Assembly (NCBI GenBank): GCA_017463445.1 | Contig: JAFTPF010000012.1 | Coordinates: 1 to 41,304 of the forward strand | Direction of reading: 5' to 3' | DNA length: 41,304 nt | Source of the DNA: Clostridia bacterium | Lineage (GTDB): Bacteria > Bacillota > Clostridia > Oscillospirales > CAG-272 | The notes under the pieces: model-generated | The model's database searches: none | Seen by the model: only the letters and a program-made list of their open reading frames with translations | What the model was told of the DNA's origin: nothing | Translations under genes and position numbers: made by a program | In this document: positions 8,656 to 16,232 of the stretch, in pieces | Position numbering within the stretch: the stretch's first letter is position 1 | Layout of the letters: the number at the start of each line of letters is the position of its first letter

Positions 8656-8788
8656 TCTGCGTGCGTATCAAAACGCCGCTAAACGGTTATGACGCGCAGA
8701 TTTTGAGGGGGCTGAGACAGGTCCCCTCAAAAGTGCGCATAGGGGCAGCCGCTTTGACGGGCTGTCTGCGTCCTCCTGCAGTGGGGAC
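8656..8788 (+). ncRNA. Structured leader RNA candidate, class unknown
   Basis: Four stems fit in 133 nt: TCTGCG/CGCAGA (8656-8661 with 8695-8700) enclosing a small CCG/CGG hairpin; a perfect 10-bp hairpin TTTTGAGGGG (8701-8732); GGCAGCC/GGCTGTC (8744-8766, one G-U); and GTCCTC/GGGGAC (8770-8788). An extended -10 box lies just upstream and the activase start codon 28 nt downstream. It could be a cis-acting riboswitch-like element or a small RNA. I do not recognise a known class; the CTGAGA in one loop lacks the rest of a TPP motif. Existence of stems is seen; function is inferred. Confidence 0.45.
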
Positions 8789-8815
8789 AAATTATAAATT
8801 AGGAACGGTAAAACA

Positions 8816-11800
8816 ATGAATCTCAAACTTCCCGAATCCTGTAAATTATCCAATGAATACATCACGCTGGGCGTGGACATCGGCTCCACCACTGCCAAGA
8901 TTGTCGCCATCAAGGACGGCGAGGTGGTTTACGATACCTACGAGCGTCACTTTTCTCAGGTGCGTCAGAAGACGCTGGAGATCGTCCGCCGTCTGGAGGA
9001 TATCGTTGACCGTCCCATCAAGCTGGCGATCTCGGGCTCGGCGGGACTTGGTCTGGCGCGAGTCTGCGAGATTCCCTTCGTGCAGGAGGTTTTTGCAACC
9101 GGCGAGACCGTCCGCCGTCTGGAGCCCGATACCTCGGTGGTCATCGAGCTGGGCGGTGAGGATGCCAAGGTCATCTTCTTCAAGGGCGGCGCAGACGAGC
9201 GCATGAACGGTACCTGTGCCGGCGGTACCGGCGCGTTCATCGATCAGATGGCGACGCTGATGAACCTGACCGGTGACGAGATGGACGAGCTTTCGCTCCA
9301 GCACAAGCGGATCTATCCCATCGCGTCCCGTTGCGGCGTGTTCGCCAAGTCGGACATCCAGCCTTTGCTCAATCAGGGCGCGTCCAAAGCCGACATCTCC
9401 GCTTCTATCTACGCCGCTGTGGTCAATCAGACCATTGCGGGACTTGCCCAAGGCAGACGCATCGAGGGCAAGGTCATGTTCCTGGGTGGTCCTCTCTCCT
9501 TTAACAAGGGACTGCAAAACGCCTTCGTGGAAGCCCTCAAGCTTTCCGAGGAAGACGCCGTTTTCCCCGAATACGCCCGACTTGCCGTTGCCATCGGTGC
9601 CGCGCTCTTTGCCGGCACACAAACTGCTACCTTTACATACGAAGATCTGGTAAGCCGTCTGGAAAACGCCACCAATGTCAAGGTGGAAGCCGCTCATCTG
9701 CCCCCCCTCTTCGAGAATGAGGCAGATCTTGCCGCTTTCCGTGCGCGTCACGCCAAGGCGTCATCCCGAAAGATCGATCCCGTCATTTACTCGGGCGATG
9801 CTTATCTGGGGATCGACTGCGGCTCTACCACCACCAAGCTGGTGCTGATCTCTGAGGATTGCGGCATCCTTTACGAATATTACCACTCCAATCAGGGCAA
9901 CCCCGTGGAGATCGTCAGAGAACAACTCAAAGAGATTTACGACCTCTGCGGCGACCGCATCCGAATCGCGGGCTCCGCCGTCACCGGTTACGGCGAGGAG
10001 CTAATCCGCCACGCCTTTCACGTGGATCACGGTCTGGTGGAGACCATCGCCCACTTTACTGCCGCCAAGTATTACGATCCCAAGGTGGATTTCATTCTGG
10101 ACATCGGCGGTCAGGACATCAAATGCTTCAAGATCCGCTCCGGTGCCATCGACTCCATCATGCTCAACGAGGCTTGCTCCTCGGGCTGCGGCTCTTTCGT
10201 GGAGACCTTTGCCAAGTCCATGAACTACGAGATCGGTCATTTCAGCAATCTGGGGCTTACGGCGAAATCGCCGGTGGATCTGGGTTCCCGCTGTACGGTC
10301 TTTATGAACTCCTCGGTCAAGGAAGCCCAGAAGGACGGCGCAAACGTGGAGGATATCTCTGCCGGTCTGTCCATGAGCGTAGTGAAGAACGCCATTTATA
10401 AAGTCATTCGTGCCTCCTCCGCCGAGGATCTGGGCGAGAACATTGTGGTCCAGGGCGGTACCTTCCTGAATGACGCGGTGCTCCGCTCCTTTGAACTGGA
10501 GATCGGACATAACGTCACCCGTCCCGCTATTGCGGGTCTGATGGGTGCTTACGGTGCCGCTCTTTTTGCGAAACAGCAGAAAAAGGCGGAGTCCCAACTC
10601 ATCACCCCCGAGGCATTGCAGAAATTCACCCACACCACCAAAGCCGTCACCTGCCACGGCTGTACCAACCATTGCCGGCTGACCATCAACACCTTTGCGA
10701 ACGGCGAGAAGTACATCTCGGGCAACAAGTGCGAGAAGGGTGCGGGGTTGAAGGTGGACGAGAGCCGTGCGCTCCCCAATCTCCACGCCTACAAGCGGGA
10801 AAAGTTTTCCGCGATTGCGGGCAGTATGGAGGATAAGGGCGAGAAGATCACCGTCGGTCTTCCTCTGGCACTTGGAATGTACGAGCTGGCGCCCTTCTGG
10901 AAGACGATTTTCGAACATCTCGGCTTCCACGTGATCACATCGGGCTTTGGCAACCGCAGACTCTACGCAAAGGGTCAGTATTCCATCCCCTCTGACACCG
11001 CCTGCTATCCCGCCAAGCTGATGCACGGACACATGGAGACTCTGGTAGAGAAGGGTGTGGACGTGATCTTCTACCCCTGCCTCTCTTATAATATGGATGA
11101 GAAGGTCGCCGACAACCACTACAACTGTCCTGTGGTGGCGTACTACTCCGAGCTGCTCTCCCATAACATGGATAGCATCAAAACGACCAAATTCCTCTAT
11201 CCTTATCTGGATATTAACTCCGACAAGGAGCTTTCCGCCGAGCTTTGTGAAGTCTTCAAGGACGAGATGGGCATCGAGTTTTCCAAAAAGCAGATGGTCG
11301 CCGCTGTAGTTGCCGGACGTGCCGCGTATACCGAATGGATGGCGGACATCCGCCGCGAGGGCGAGCGTGCAGTTGCCTTCGCAAGAGAGAACGGCTACAA
11401 GATTATGATCCTTGCGGGCAGACCCTACCACATCGACCCCGAGGTGGGTCACGGCATCGATAAGCTTGCCACTAATCTGGGCTTTGCAGTCGTTACCGAA
11501 GACAGTATCGACACGCTGCTGAAGCCCGCCGACGTGGATGTTCTCAATCAGTGGACCTACCACGCGCGGCTCTACGGCTGTGCCGAGTACGCCTGCGAGA
11601 ACCCCGACGTGAATCTGGTACAGCTGGTCTCCTTCGGTTGCGGTCTGGACGCCATCACCACCGACGAGGTCCGTGCCATTCTGGAAGAGAAGGGCAAGCT
11701 CTATACCCAAATCAAGATCGACGAGATCACCAATCTGGGTGCGGTCACCATTCGTTTGCGCTCCCTTCTGGGCGCGCTGGAGCAGGTGGAGCAACGTCCC

Positions 11801-11830
11801 GAACTGATTACATCCAAGGAGGTGATCTGA
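8816..11830 (+). CDS. Acyl-CoA dehydratase activase-like protein, double ASKHA plus DUF2229
   Basis: This 1004-residue protein has two BcrA/BadF/HgdC-type ATPase (ASKHA) domains: the first begins LGVDIGSTTAKIV (about 18-30), the second LGIDCGSTTTKLVLI (about 330). Each has a cysteine that could bind the bridging [4Fe-4S] cluster (NGTCAGGTGAF near 133, EACSSGCGSF near 452). A four-Cys patch follows (Cys613, 616, 620, 639), then a DUF2229-type region from about 680. HgdC-type activators use ATP to pass a low-potential electron to a 2-hydroxyacyl-CoA dehydratase. The stop overlaps the next gene's start by 1 nt, so the pair is translationally coupled. The fused large form is widespread in Clostridia, but its substrate is unknown to me. 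Confidence 0.9.
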   Translation: MNLKLPESCKLSNEYITLGVDIGSTTAKIVAIKDGEVVYDTYERHFSQVRQKTLEIVRRLEDIVDRPIKLAISGSAGLGLARVCEIPFVQEVFATGETVRRLEPDTSVVIELGGEDAKVIFFKGGADERMNGTCAGGTGAFIDQMATLMNLTGDEMDELSLQHKRIYPIASRCGVFAKSDIQPLLNQGASKADISASIYAAVVNQTIAGLAQGRRIEGKVMFLGGPLSFNKGLQNAFVEALKLSEEDAVFPEYARLAVAIGAALFAGTQTATFTYEDLVSRLENATNVKVEAAHLPPLFENEADLAAFRARHAKASSRKIDPVIYSGDAYLGIDCGSTTTKLVLISEDCGILYEYYHSNQGNPVEIVREQLKEIYDLCGDRIRIAGSAVTGYGEELIRHAFHVDHGLVETIAHFTAAKYYDPKVDFILDIGGQDIKCFKIRSGAIDSIMLNEACSSGCGSFVETFAKSMNYEIGHFSNLGLTAKSPVDLGSRCTVFMNSSVKEAQKDGANVEDISAGLSMSVVKNAIYKVIRASSAEDLGENIVVQGGTFLNDAVLRSFELEIGHNVTRPAIAGLMGAYGAALFAKQQKKAESQLITPEALQKFTHTTKAVTCHGCTNHCRLTINTFANGEKYISGNKCEKGAGLKVDESRALPNLHAYKREKFSAIAGSMEDKGEKITVGLPLALGMYELAPFWKTIFEHLGFHVITSGFGNRRLYAKGQYSIPSDTACYPAKLMHGHMETLVEKGVDVIFYPCLSYNMDEKVADNHYNCPVVAYYSELLSHNMDSIKTTKFLYPYLDINSDKELSAELCEVFKDEMGIEFSKKQMVAAVVAGRAAYTEWMADIRREGERAVAFARENGYKIMILAGRPYHIDPEVGHGIDKLATNLGFAVVTEDSIDTLLKPADVDVLNQWTYHARLYGCAEYACENPDVNLVQLVSFGCGLDAITTDEVRAILEEKGKLYTQIKIDEITNLGAVTIRLRSLLGALEQVEQRPELITSKEVI

Positions 11831-13077
11831 TGTCCGCGCGCGTTGAACGGGTCATTTTCACCGAAGAAATGAAGCGGGAATACACCATTTTGATTCCCAC
11901 AATGCTGCCCATGCACTTCAAGATCATCCAGTCGATCTTTAACCACAACGGCTACAAGACGGTACTGCTTGAAAATATGGGCGACGAAGTGAAGCAGTGC
12001 GGGCTTCGCTACGTTCACAACGACACCTGTTATCCCGCACTGCTGGTCATCGGGCAGTTCATCGACTCCCTGAACAGCGGGGCTTACGATCCCCACAAGG
12101 TGGCTCTGCTGATCACCCAGACCGGCGGCGGCTGCCGTGCCTCCAACTATCTCTCCCTCCTGCGCAAGGCCCTTGCCAAGGCGGGCTACGATTACATCCC
12201 CGTTCTGTCGCTGAACTTCTCGGGACTTGAGAAGAATCCAGGCTTCAAACTGACCATCCCCATGCTCATCAAGGCGGTCTATGGCGTGCTGCTGGGTGAT
12301 CTGATGATGCTTCTGCACAATCAGGTGCGCTCCTACGAAAAAGTGCCGGGTACGTCCCAGGCGCTGTGCGATCGCTGGACCGAAAAGCTGTCCGATCTGA
12401 TGGCAAAGAAGCGGATCTCTTACAAGAAGATCAAGAAGACCTATGTGGAGATCCTGAAGGACTTCGACGCCATCGAGCGCGGTCCCCGCGATAAGGTGCG
12501 GGTAGGCATCGTAGGCGAGATCTTCGTGAAATTCTCGCCGCTGGGCAATAACCATCTGGAGGATTTCCTGGTGTCAGAGAACGCCGAGGTGGTACTGCCC
12601 GGTCTGATGGACTTCCTCCTATACTGCGTCTACAACGGCATTGTGGATCACAAGCTCTACGGTACGGGTAAGCTATATGCCACTGCCTGCCGTATCCTTG
12701 ATAAGTATCTGCTGAAAAAACAGAAGGATCTGATCAAGATCATCGAGAAGAACAGCACCTTCTCCCCTATGACTCCCTTCGACCACACCCGTACCCTTAC
12801 CAAGGGCTACATCGGTCTGGGCGCGAAGATGGGAGAGGGCTGGCTCCTGACCGCCGAGATGTTGGAGCTGATCGAGCAGGGCGTCAACAACATCGTCTGC
12901 ACCCAGCCCTTCGGCTGTCTGCCCAATCACATTATGGGCAAGGGCATGATGAAGCCCATCAAGGAAAATCACCCCGGAGTAAATATTGTCGCCATCGACT
13001 ACGACCCGGGTGCTACCAAGATCAATCAGGAAAACCGCATCAAGCTGATGCTTGCCAACGCCAACCGAGAGGTTTAA
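11830..13077 (+). CDS. 2-hydroxyacyl-CoA dehydratase-like (HgdB/BcrC-family) protein
   Basis: The 415-residue product resembles the D-subunit side of 2-hydroxyacyl-CoA dehydratases and double-cubane-cluster proteins. Cysteines that could ligate clusters occur in HNDTCYPALLV, QTGGGCRASNY and CTQPFGCLPNHI. The start at 11830 is set by the TGATG overlap with the activase stop; a longer open frame upstream is only the shadow of the activase gene. Together the two would form an ATP-driven low-potential reductase or dehydratase. No CoA transferase, acyl-CoA dehydrogenase or fermentation gene is adjacent, so a catabolic dehydratase role is not supported by context. The precise reaction is unknown. 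Confidence 0.88.
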   Translation: MSARVERVIFTEEMKREYTILIPTMLPMHFKIIQSIFNHNGYKTVLLENMGDEVKQCGLRYVHNDTCYPALLVIGQFIDSLNSGAYDPHKVALLITQTGGGCRASNYLSLLRKALAKAGYDYIPVLSLNFSGLEKNPGFKLTIPMLIKAVYGVLLGDLMMLLHNQVRSYEKVPGTSQALCDRWTEKLSDLMAKKRISYKKIKKTYVEILKDFDAIERGPRDKVRVGIVGEIFVKFSPLGNNHLEDFLVSENAEVVLPGLMDFLLYCVYNGIVDHKLYGTGKLYATACRILDKYLLKKQKDLIKIIEKNSTFSPMTPFDHTRTLTKGYIGLGAKMGEGWLLTAEMLELIEQGVNNIVCTQPFGCLPNHIMGKGMMKPIKENHPGVNIVAIDYDPGATKINQENRIKLMLANANREV

Positions 13078-13085
13078 TGCGGTGT

Positions 13086-13116
13086 GGTCACTTTTCGGAA
13101 ACACCGAAAAGTGACC
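13086..13116 (+). other. 13-bp perfect hairpin after the dehydratase-like gene
   Basis: GGTCACTTTTCGG and its complement flank the loop aaaca, 8 nt after the stop codon. The stem carries the TTCGG/CCGAA core also seen at 7488, 21777 and 27936. No T-run follows, so a classical intrinsic terminator is not clear; it may be a member of the dispersed hairpin family. Confidence 0.5.
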
Positions 13117-13171
13117 GGATCGCTCTGATTCTGCCTGTATCCGGGTAGAAGTTCCGATAATATGGAAAGAA

Positions 13172-13198
13172 TCGTTTGTAAACTTCAGTTGCAAACGA
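13172..13198 (+). other. Hairpin upstream of the DegV gene
   Basis: TCGTTTGTAA pairs with TTGCAAACGA (one G-U) around a 7-nt loop. It sits about 50 nt before the DegV-family start codon, in the untranslated region. It could be regulatory or part of a terminator; no consensus promoter is evident nearby. Confidence 0.35.
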
Positions 13199-13250
13199 AT
13201 TTATATCAAGATTAAGTTGACCAATCAACGTTTTGTATATGGAGACAACT

Positions 13251-14129
13251 ATGGAGAAGATCAAACTCATCACCGATTCCGCTTCCGATATTACCTTGGA
13301 GCAGGAGCGGGACAATGACATCACTGTAATGAATTACAGCTTTCTGCTGGATGAAAAGTCCTATGAGAGCCGTGTGGACGTGACCAACGAGGAGTTTTAC
13401 TCCCTTTTGGAAAGCTCTCCTTCGCTCCCTTCCACTTCGCAGATCACGGTCTTCCGTTTTGCCGAGCTGTACGAGTCGGTTTTGGCAGAGGGCTATACCG
13501 ATGTGATCGTTACCCTGATCAATAAAGACGCGTCCGCCACCTTCGGCAACGCCGAGGTTGCCAGAGAGCAGTTCTACGAAGCCCATCCCGAGTGCCGCGA
13601 GTCCTTCCGCATCCGTCTCATCGACAGCCGTACCTATACCGCCGGCTATGGCTATGCCGTCCTGGCGGCGGCCGAGCTGGTGAAGGCAGGGAAGTCTGCC
13701 GACGAGGTAGAGGCTTTTATTCTCGATTGGCTCGCTCATGTGCTGATCTATTTTGCGCCGTACACCCTCAAATACGCCAAGAAATCGGGACGTATCCCCG
13801 GTGCCGTGGCGGTGGTGGGCGAGGCGCTGGGCATCAAGCCCATCATGCGCATCTGCGATCATAAGATTGACAATAATGAAATGATCCGCGGAGAAAAGAA
13901 GCTGATCCCCAAGATCGCCGATAAGGTCATGAGCGAGATAGAGCCCGGTACCCCCTACATTGTTCTCAATGGAAACAACCCTGCCGATGGCGATACCATG
14001 GAAAAGACGATGATCGACGCGCTGGGATATGCGCCTGTGATGCGCACCGAGATCGGCTCGATCATCTCTTCTCACGCTGGTCCGAAGGTCGTTGGCGTGG
14101 TTTTTCGGTCGAAAAACGCAAATTATTGA
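13251..14129 (+). CDS. DegV family fatty-acid-binding protein, FakB-like
   Basis: The 292-residue protein has the DegV signature: KIKLITDSASDIT at the N-terminus, the LPSTSQIT segment, LIDSRTYTAGYG, a KKSGRIPG loop and the C-terminal SSHAGPKVVGVVF. DegV proteins of the FakB type hold a fatty acid while FakA phosphorylates its carboxylate, feeding acyl-phosphate to phospholipid synthesis. ATG at 13251 is preferred because GGAG lies 6 nt upstream; earlier in-frame starts lack such a site. A FakA homologue follows 99 bp downstream, which supports the FakB role. That gene has its own promoter, so the two need not share one transcript. The DegV call is firm; the bound fatty acid is unknown. Confidence 0.92.
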   Translation: MEKIKLITDSASDITLEQERDNDITVMNYSFLLDEKSYESRVDVTNEEFYSLLESSPSLPSTSQITVFRFAELYESVLAEGYTDVIVTLINKDASATFGNAEVAREQFYEAHPECRESFRIRLIDSRTYTAGYGYAVLAAAELVKAGKSADEVEAFILDWLAHVLIYFAPYTLKYAKKSGRIPGAVAVVGEALGIKPIMRICDHKIDNNEMIRGEKKLIPKIADKVMSEIEPGTPYIVLNGNNPADGDTMEKTMIDALGYAPVMRTEIGSIISSHAGPKVVGVVFRSKNANY

Positions 14130-14159
14130 AAATCTTAGGTGTGAATATGGCGATAGGAC

Positions 14160-14188
14160 TTGACAAATCCGATTTTTTGTGCTACAAT
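14160..14188 (+). promoter_or_regulatory. Sigma-A promoter for the FakA-like gene
   Basis: TTGACA, a 17-bp spacer and TACAAT: five of six -10 bases match and the -35 is perfect. It lies 30 bp after the DegV stop codon and about 40 bp before the next start, so the kinase gene can be transcribed independently. Confidence 0.85.
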
Positions 14189-14228
14189 GTCTCTGTGCGA
14201 ATATTGATCTAAAGGAGAAAATAGATCC

Positions 14229-15905
14229 ATGAAAGACGAGAAGATCCTAAACGAATCGTCCCCCGCTAAGATTGACGGTGCTACATACGCCAGTATGGTC
14301 GTGTCCGCTGCCAATTCCATCCACAATCAGAAAGAAGCAATCAACGAGCTGAACGTATTCCCCGTGCCCGACGGAGACACCGGTATCAACATGAGTATGA
14401 CCATGTCTCCTGCGGCTGAGCTGGCGGATTACAGCGGCTCTATCTCCGAGTGTGCCGACAAGGTCGCAAGCAGCCTTCTGCGCGCGGCAAGAGGTAACTC
14501 GGGTGTTATCCTGTCTCTCTTCTTCCGCGGCATTGCCAAGGGCTTTGCAGGGAAGGACTCCGTTGACTCCGTTGACATCCTGAAGGCGTTCGATATGGGC
14601 GTTTCCGAGGCTTATAAGGCGGTCCAGCACCCCACTGAAGGCACCATCCTCACCGTTATGCGCGCCAGCGTTGAGACCGCGCTGGAGAAGGCTTCCAACA
14701 AGGACTACGAAGTCGACAATCTTTTCGACTATATGGTCGAGGTTGCTGAGCATACCCTGGAGGAGACTCCCGAGATGCTGCCCGTGCTCAAGCAGGCAAA
14801 TGTCGTTGACGCCGGCGGCGCAGGCTTCGTTGCCATTCTGGAAGGTATGCGCGCTGCGCTGAAGCATCAGCCCGTGGAGGCACTCGATAAGACTGGCGCT
14901 CCCGCGGCTACCGCAAAGAAGGCGAATTTCGCCGAGTTTGAGACCTTTGACATCGAATTCCCCTACTGCACCGAGTGCATCGTCACCAAGAGTGAGGAGT
15001 ATCTGGGCGAGGGTAAGGTAGAAGCGTTCCACGAGTTCGTACTGAATGCCGGCAACAGCGCCGTATTCGTAGAAGATACCGAGATCGTGAAGGTGCACGT
15101 ACATACCAAGGATCCCGGTAGCGTCCTCTCCGAGGCACTTCGCTACGGTTCTCTCTTTACCGTGAAGGTAGAGAATATGCAGAATCAGCACACCGAGCTC
15201 ATCGAAAAGGAAGAAGCGGCTCCCGTGAAGACGGTCCGCGCGCCCGAGAAGCAGTACGGCTTCGTGTCTGTCACCATGGGTGAGGGGATGAAGACCCTGT
15301 TTGCAGATCTTGGTGTTGATTCCTTCGTCCTGGGCGGTCAGACTATGAATCCCTCTGCGGAGCAACTGATCGAGGCGGTCAACGAAACTCCCAGCGAGAT
15401 CGTTTATCTGCTTCCCAACAACAGTAACATCTGTCTGGTTGCCGAACAGGTCGCCAAGATCGTTGAGGATAAGAGAGTTATCGTGGTTCCCTCTGTTAGC
15501 GTACCGCAGGGTGTTGCGGCGATGATGAACTTCAGCCCTGACGAGACCCCCGAGGAGAATACCGCCAACATGATCGCGGCGCTGTCCTCGGTCAAGACCT
15601 TGGACATCACCTTTGCCGCACGCGATTCGACATTCGACGGTCAGGAGATCAAGGGCGGTCAGATCCTGGGTCTGGTAGAGCGCAAGGTGAAGTACGTGAC
15701 CGACACCCGTGAGGAGTGCATGGATATGCTCATCGATCACATGGGTGAGGCGTCCTTCGTGACCCTGTTCTACGGCTCCGATGTAGATTCTGACGACGCT
15801 GAGCGCATGGCAGATCACCTGCGCGAAAAGCTGGGGGACGACGTGGAAGTTGCCTCGGTTTGCGGCGGTCAGCCTCTGTACTATTACGTGATTTCTGTAG
15901 AATAA
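14229..15905 (+). CDS. Fatty acid kinase catalytic subunit, FakA/YloV-like
   Basis: This 558-residue protein has the FakA/YloV plan. An N-terminal DhaL-type kinase domain (about 10-210) carries the Mg-ATP motif VPDGDTGINMSMTM and a RAARGNSGVILS loop. A middle domain contains KVHVHTKDPG with the histidines expected at the active site. The C-terminal domain (about 320-558) is DegV-like. It would phosphorylate fatty acids presented by FakB proteins at the membrane-cytosol interface. AAAGGAG lies 11 nt before the ATG, slightly far, but no better start exists. The neighbouring DegV gene and a strong dedicated promoter complete the picture. The composite repeat after the stop probably terminates transcription. 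Confidence 0.93.
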   Translation: MKDEKILNESSPAKIDGATYASMVVSAANSIHNQKEAINELNVFPVPDGDTGINMSMTMSPAAELADYSGSISECADKVASSLLRAARGNSGVILSLFFRGIAKGFAGKDSVDSVDILKAFDMGVSEAYKAVQHPTEGTILTVMRASVETALEKASNKDYEVDNLFDYMVEVAEHTLEETPEMLPVLKQANVVDAGGAGFVAILEGMRAALKHQPVEALDKTGAPAATAKKANFAEFETFDIEFPYCTECIVTKSEEYLGEGKVEAFHEFVLNAGNSAVFVEDTEIVKVHVHTKDPGSVLSEALRYGSLFTVKVENMQNQHTELIEKEEAAPVKTVRAPEKQYGFVSVTMGEGMKTLFADLGVDSFVLGGQTMNPSAEQLIEAVNETPSEIVYLLPNNSNICLVAEQVAKIVEDKRVIVVPSVSVPQGVAAMMNFSPDETPEENTANMIAALSSVKTLDITFAARDSTFDGQEIKGGQILGLVERKVKYVTDTREECMDMLIDHMGEASFVTLFYGSDVDSDDAERMADHLREKLGDDVEVASVCGGQPLYYYVISVE

Positions 15906-15936
15906 TTGATTGAGCGCGGGACGCCGTCCCGCACCC

Positions 15937-16019
15937 TGCAAAAGGTCCCTTCTTGTAAGAAGGGGCCTTTTGCATCTCCCAAGAACATATGGAAAATGCC
16001 CCGTAAATGCTTGCGGGGC
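15937..16019 (-). repeat. Composite hairpin repeat, copy 5, probable terminator
   Basis: Hairpin A (15937-15974) has an 18-bp stem with one G-U pair, TGCAAAAGGTCCCTTCTT, whose right arm ends CCTTTTGCA, so it has terminator character. Hairpin B (15998-16019) has the family form GCCCCGTAA-atgc-TTGCGGGGC. The linker tctcccaagaac resembles that of copy 1. A further hairpin, GCGGGAC-gcc-GTCCCGC (15916-15932), precedes it. It most likely ends the kinase transcript. Confidence 0.65.
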
Positions 16020-16096
16020 GATTGTTTTTGTGGAGGATGTACAAAAAATAACAGGTAATTTTGGAGAATGCTACAGAGGTTTTTTTGCAGAAACGG

Positions 16097-16125
16097 TTGA
16101 CATTTAATGGAAAATGTGCTATACT
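16097..16125 (+). promoter_or_regulatory. Sigma-A promoter for the secreted CHAT-like/lipoprotein unit
   Basis: TTGACA, a 17-bp spacer and TATACT. Transcription would start near 16132 and give a leader of about 100 nt before the signal-peptide gene at 16233. A terminator after the lipoprotein gene closes the two-gene unit. Confidence 0.85.
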
Positions 16126-16232
16126 AATATTGTAGAAATCTCACTTTTGAAAGGAATGAGTCCGATGGGCAGATAAAGCCGCAAAAAACAGAATACCGAC
16201 CAGACGAAATTGTATAAAAGGAGGAATTTCCT

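Larger units (their letters stand above)
15906..16232 (+). other. 327-bp intergenic region with terminator, promoter and leader
   Basis: It contains, in order, a GC hairpin (15916-15932), composite repeat copy 5, a featureless stretch (16020-16096), a consensus promoter, and a leader of about 100 nt ending in AAAGGAGG 8 nt before the next ATG. The leader contains a six-codon frame (16156-16176) with no usable ribosome site. I see no gene or known riboswitch. Confidence 0.7.

Noticed and set aside
8711-8722. CTGAGA loop as part of a TPP riboswitch
   Set aside because: The rest of the thi-box consensus is missing and the downstream genes are unrelated to thiamine.
10001-11794. Long minus-strand frame inside the activase gene; similar ones at 14247-15941 and 18739-20139
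   Set aside because: Same codon-bias artefact; no ribosome site, no recognisable motif, complete overlap with strong genes.
11551-11829. N-terminal extension of the dehydratase-like protein
   Set aside because: Overlaps the activase C-terminus out of frame; the TGATG junction gives a natural start.
16156-16176. Six-codon leader peptide before the CHAT-like gene
   Set aside because: AAGG lies only 1-2 nt before its ATG, and no coding or regulatory logic is visible.
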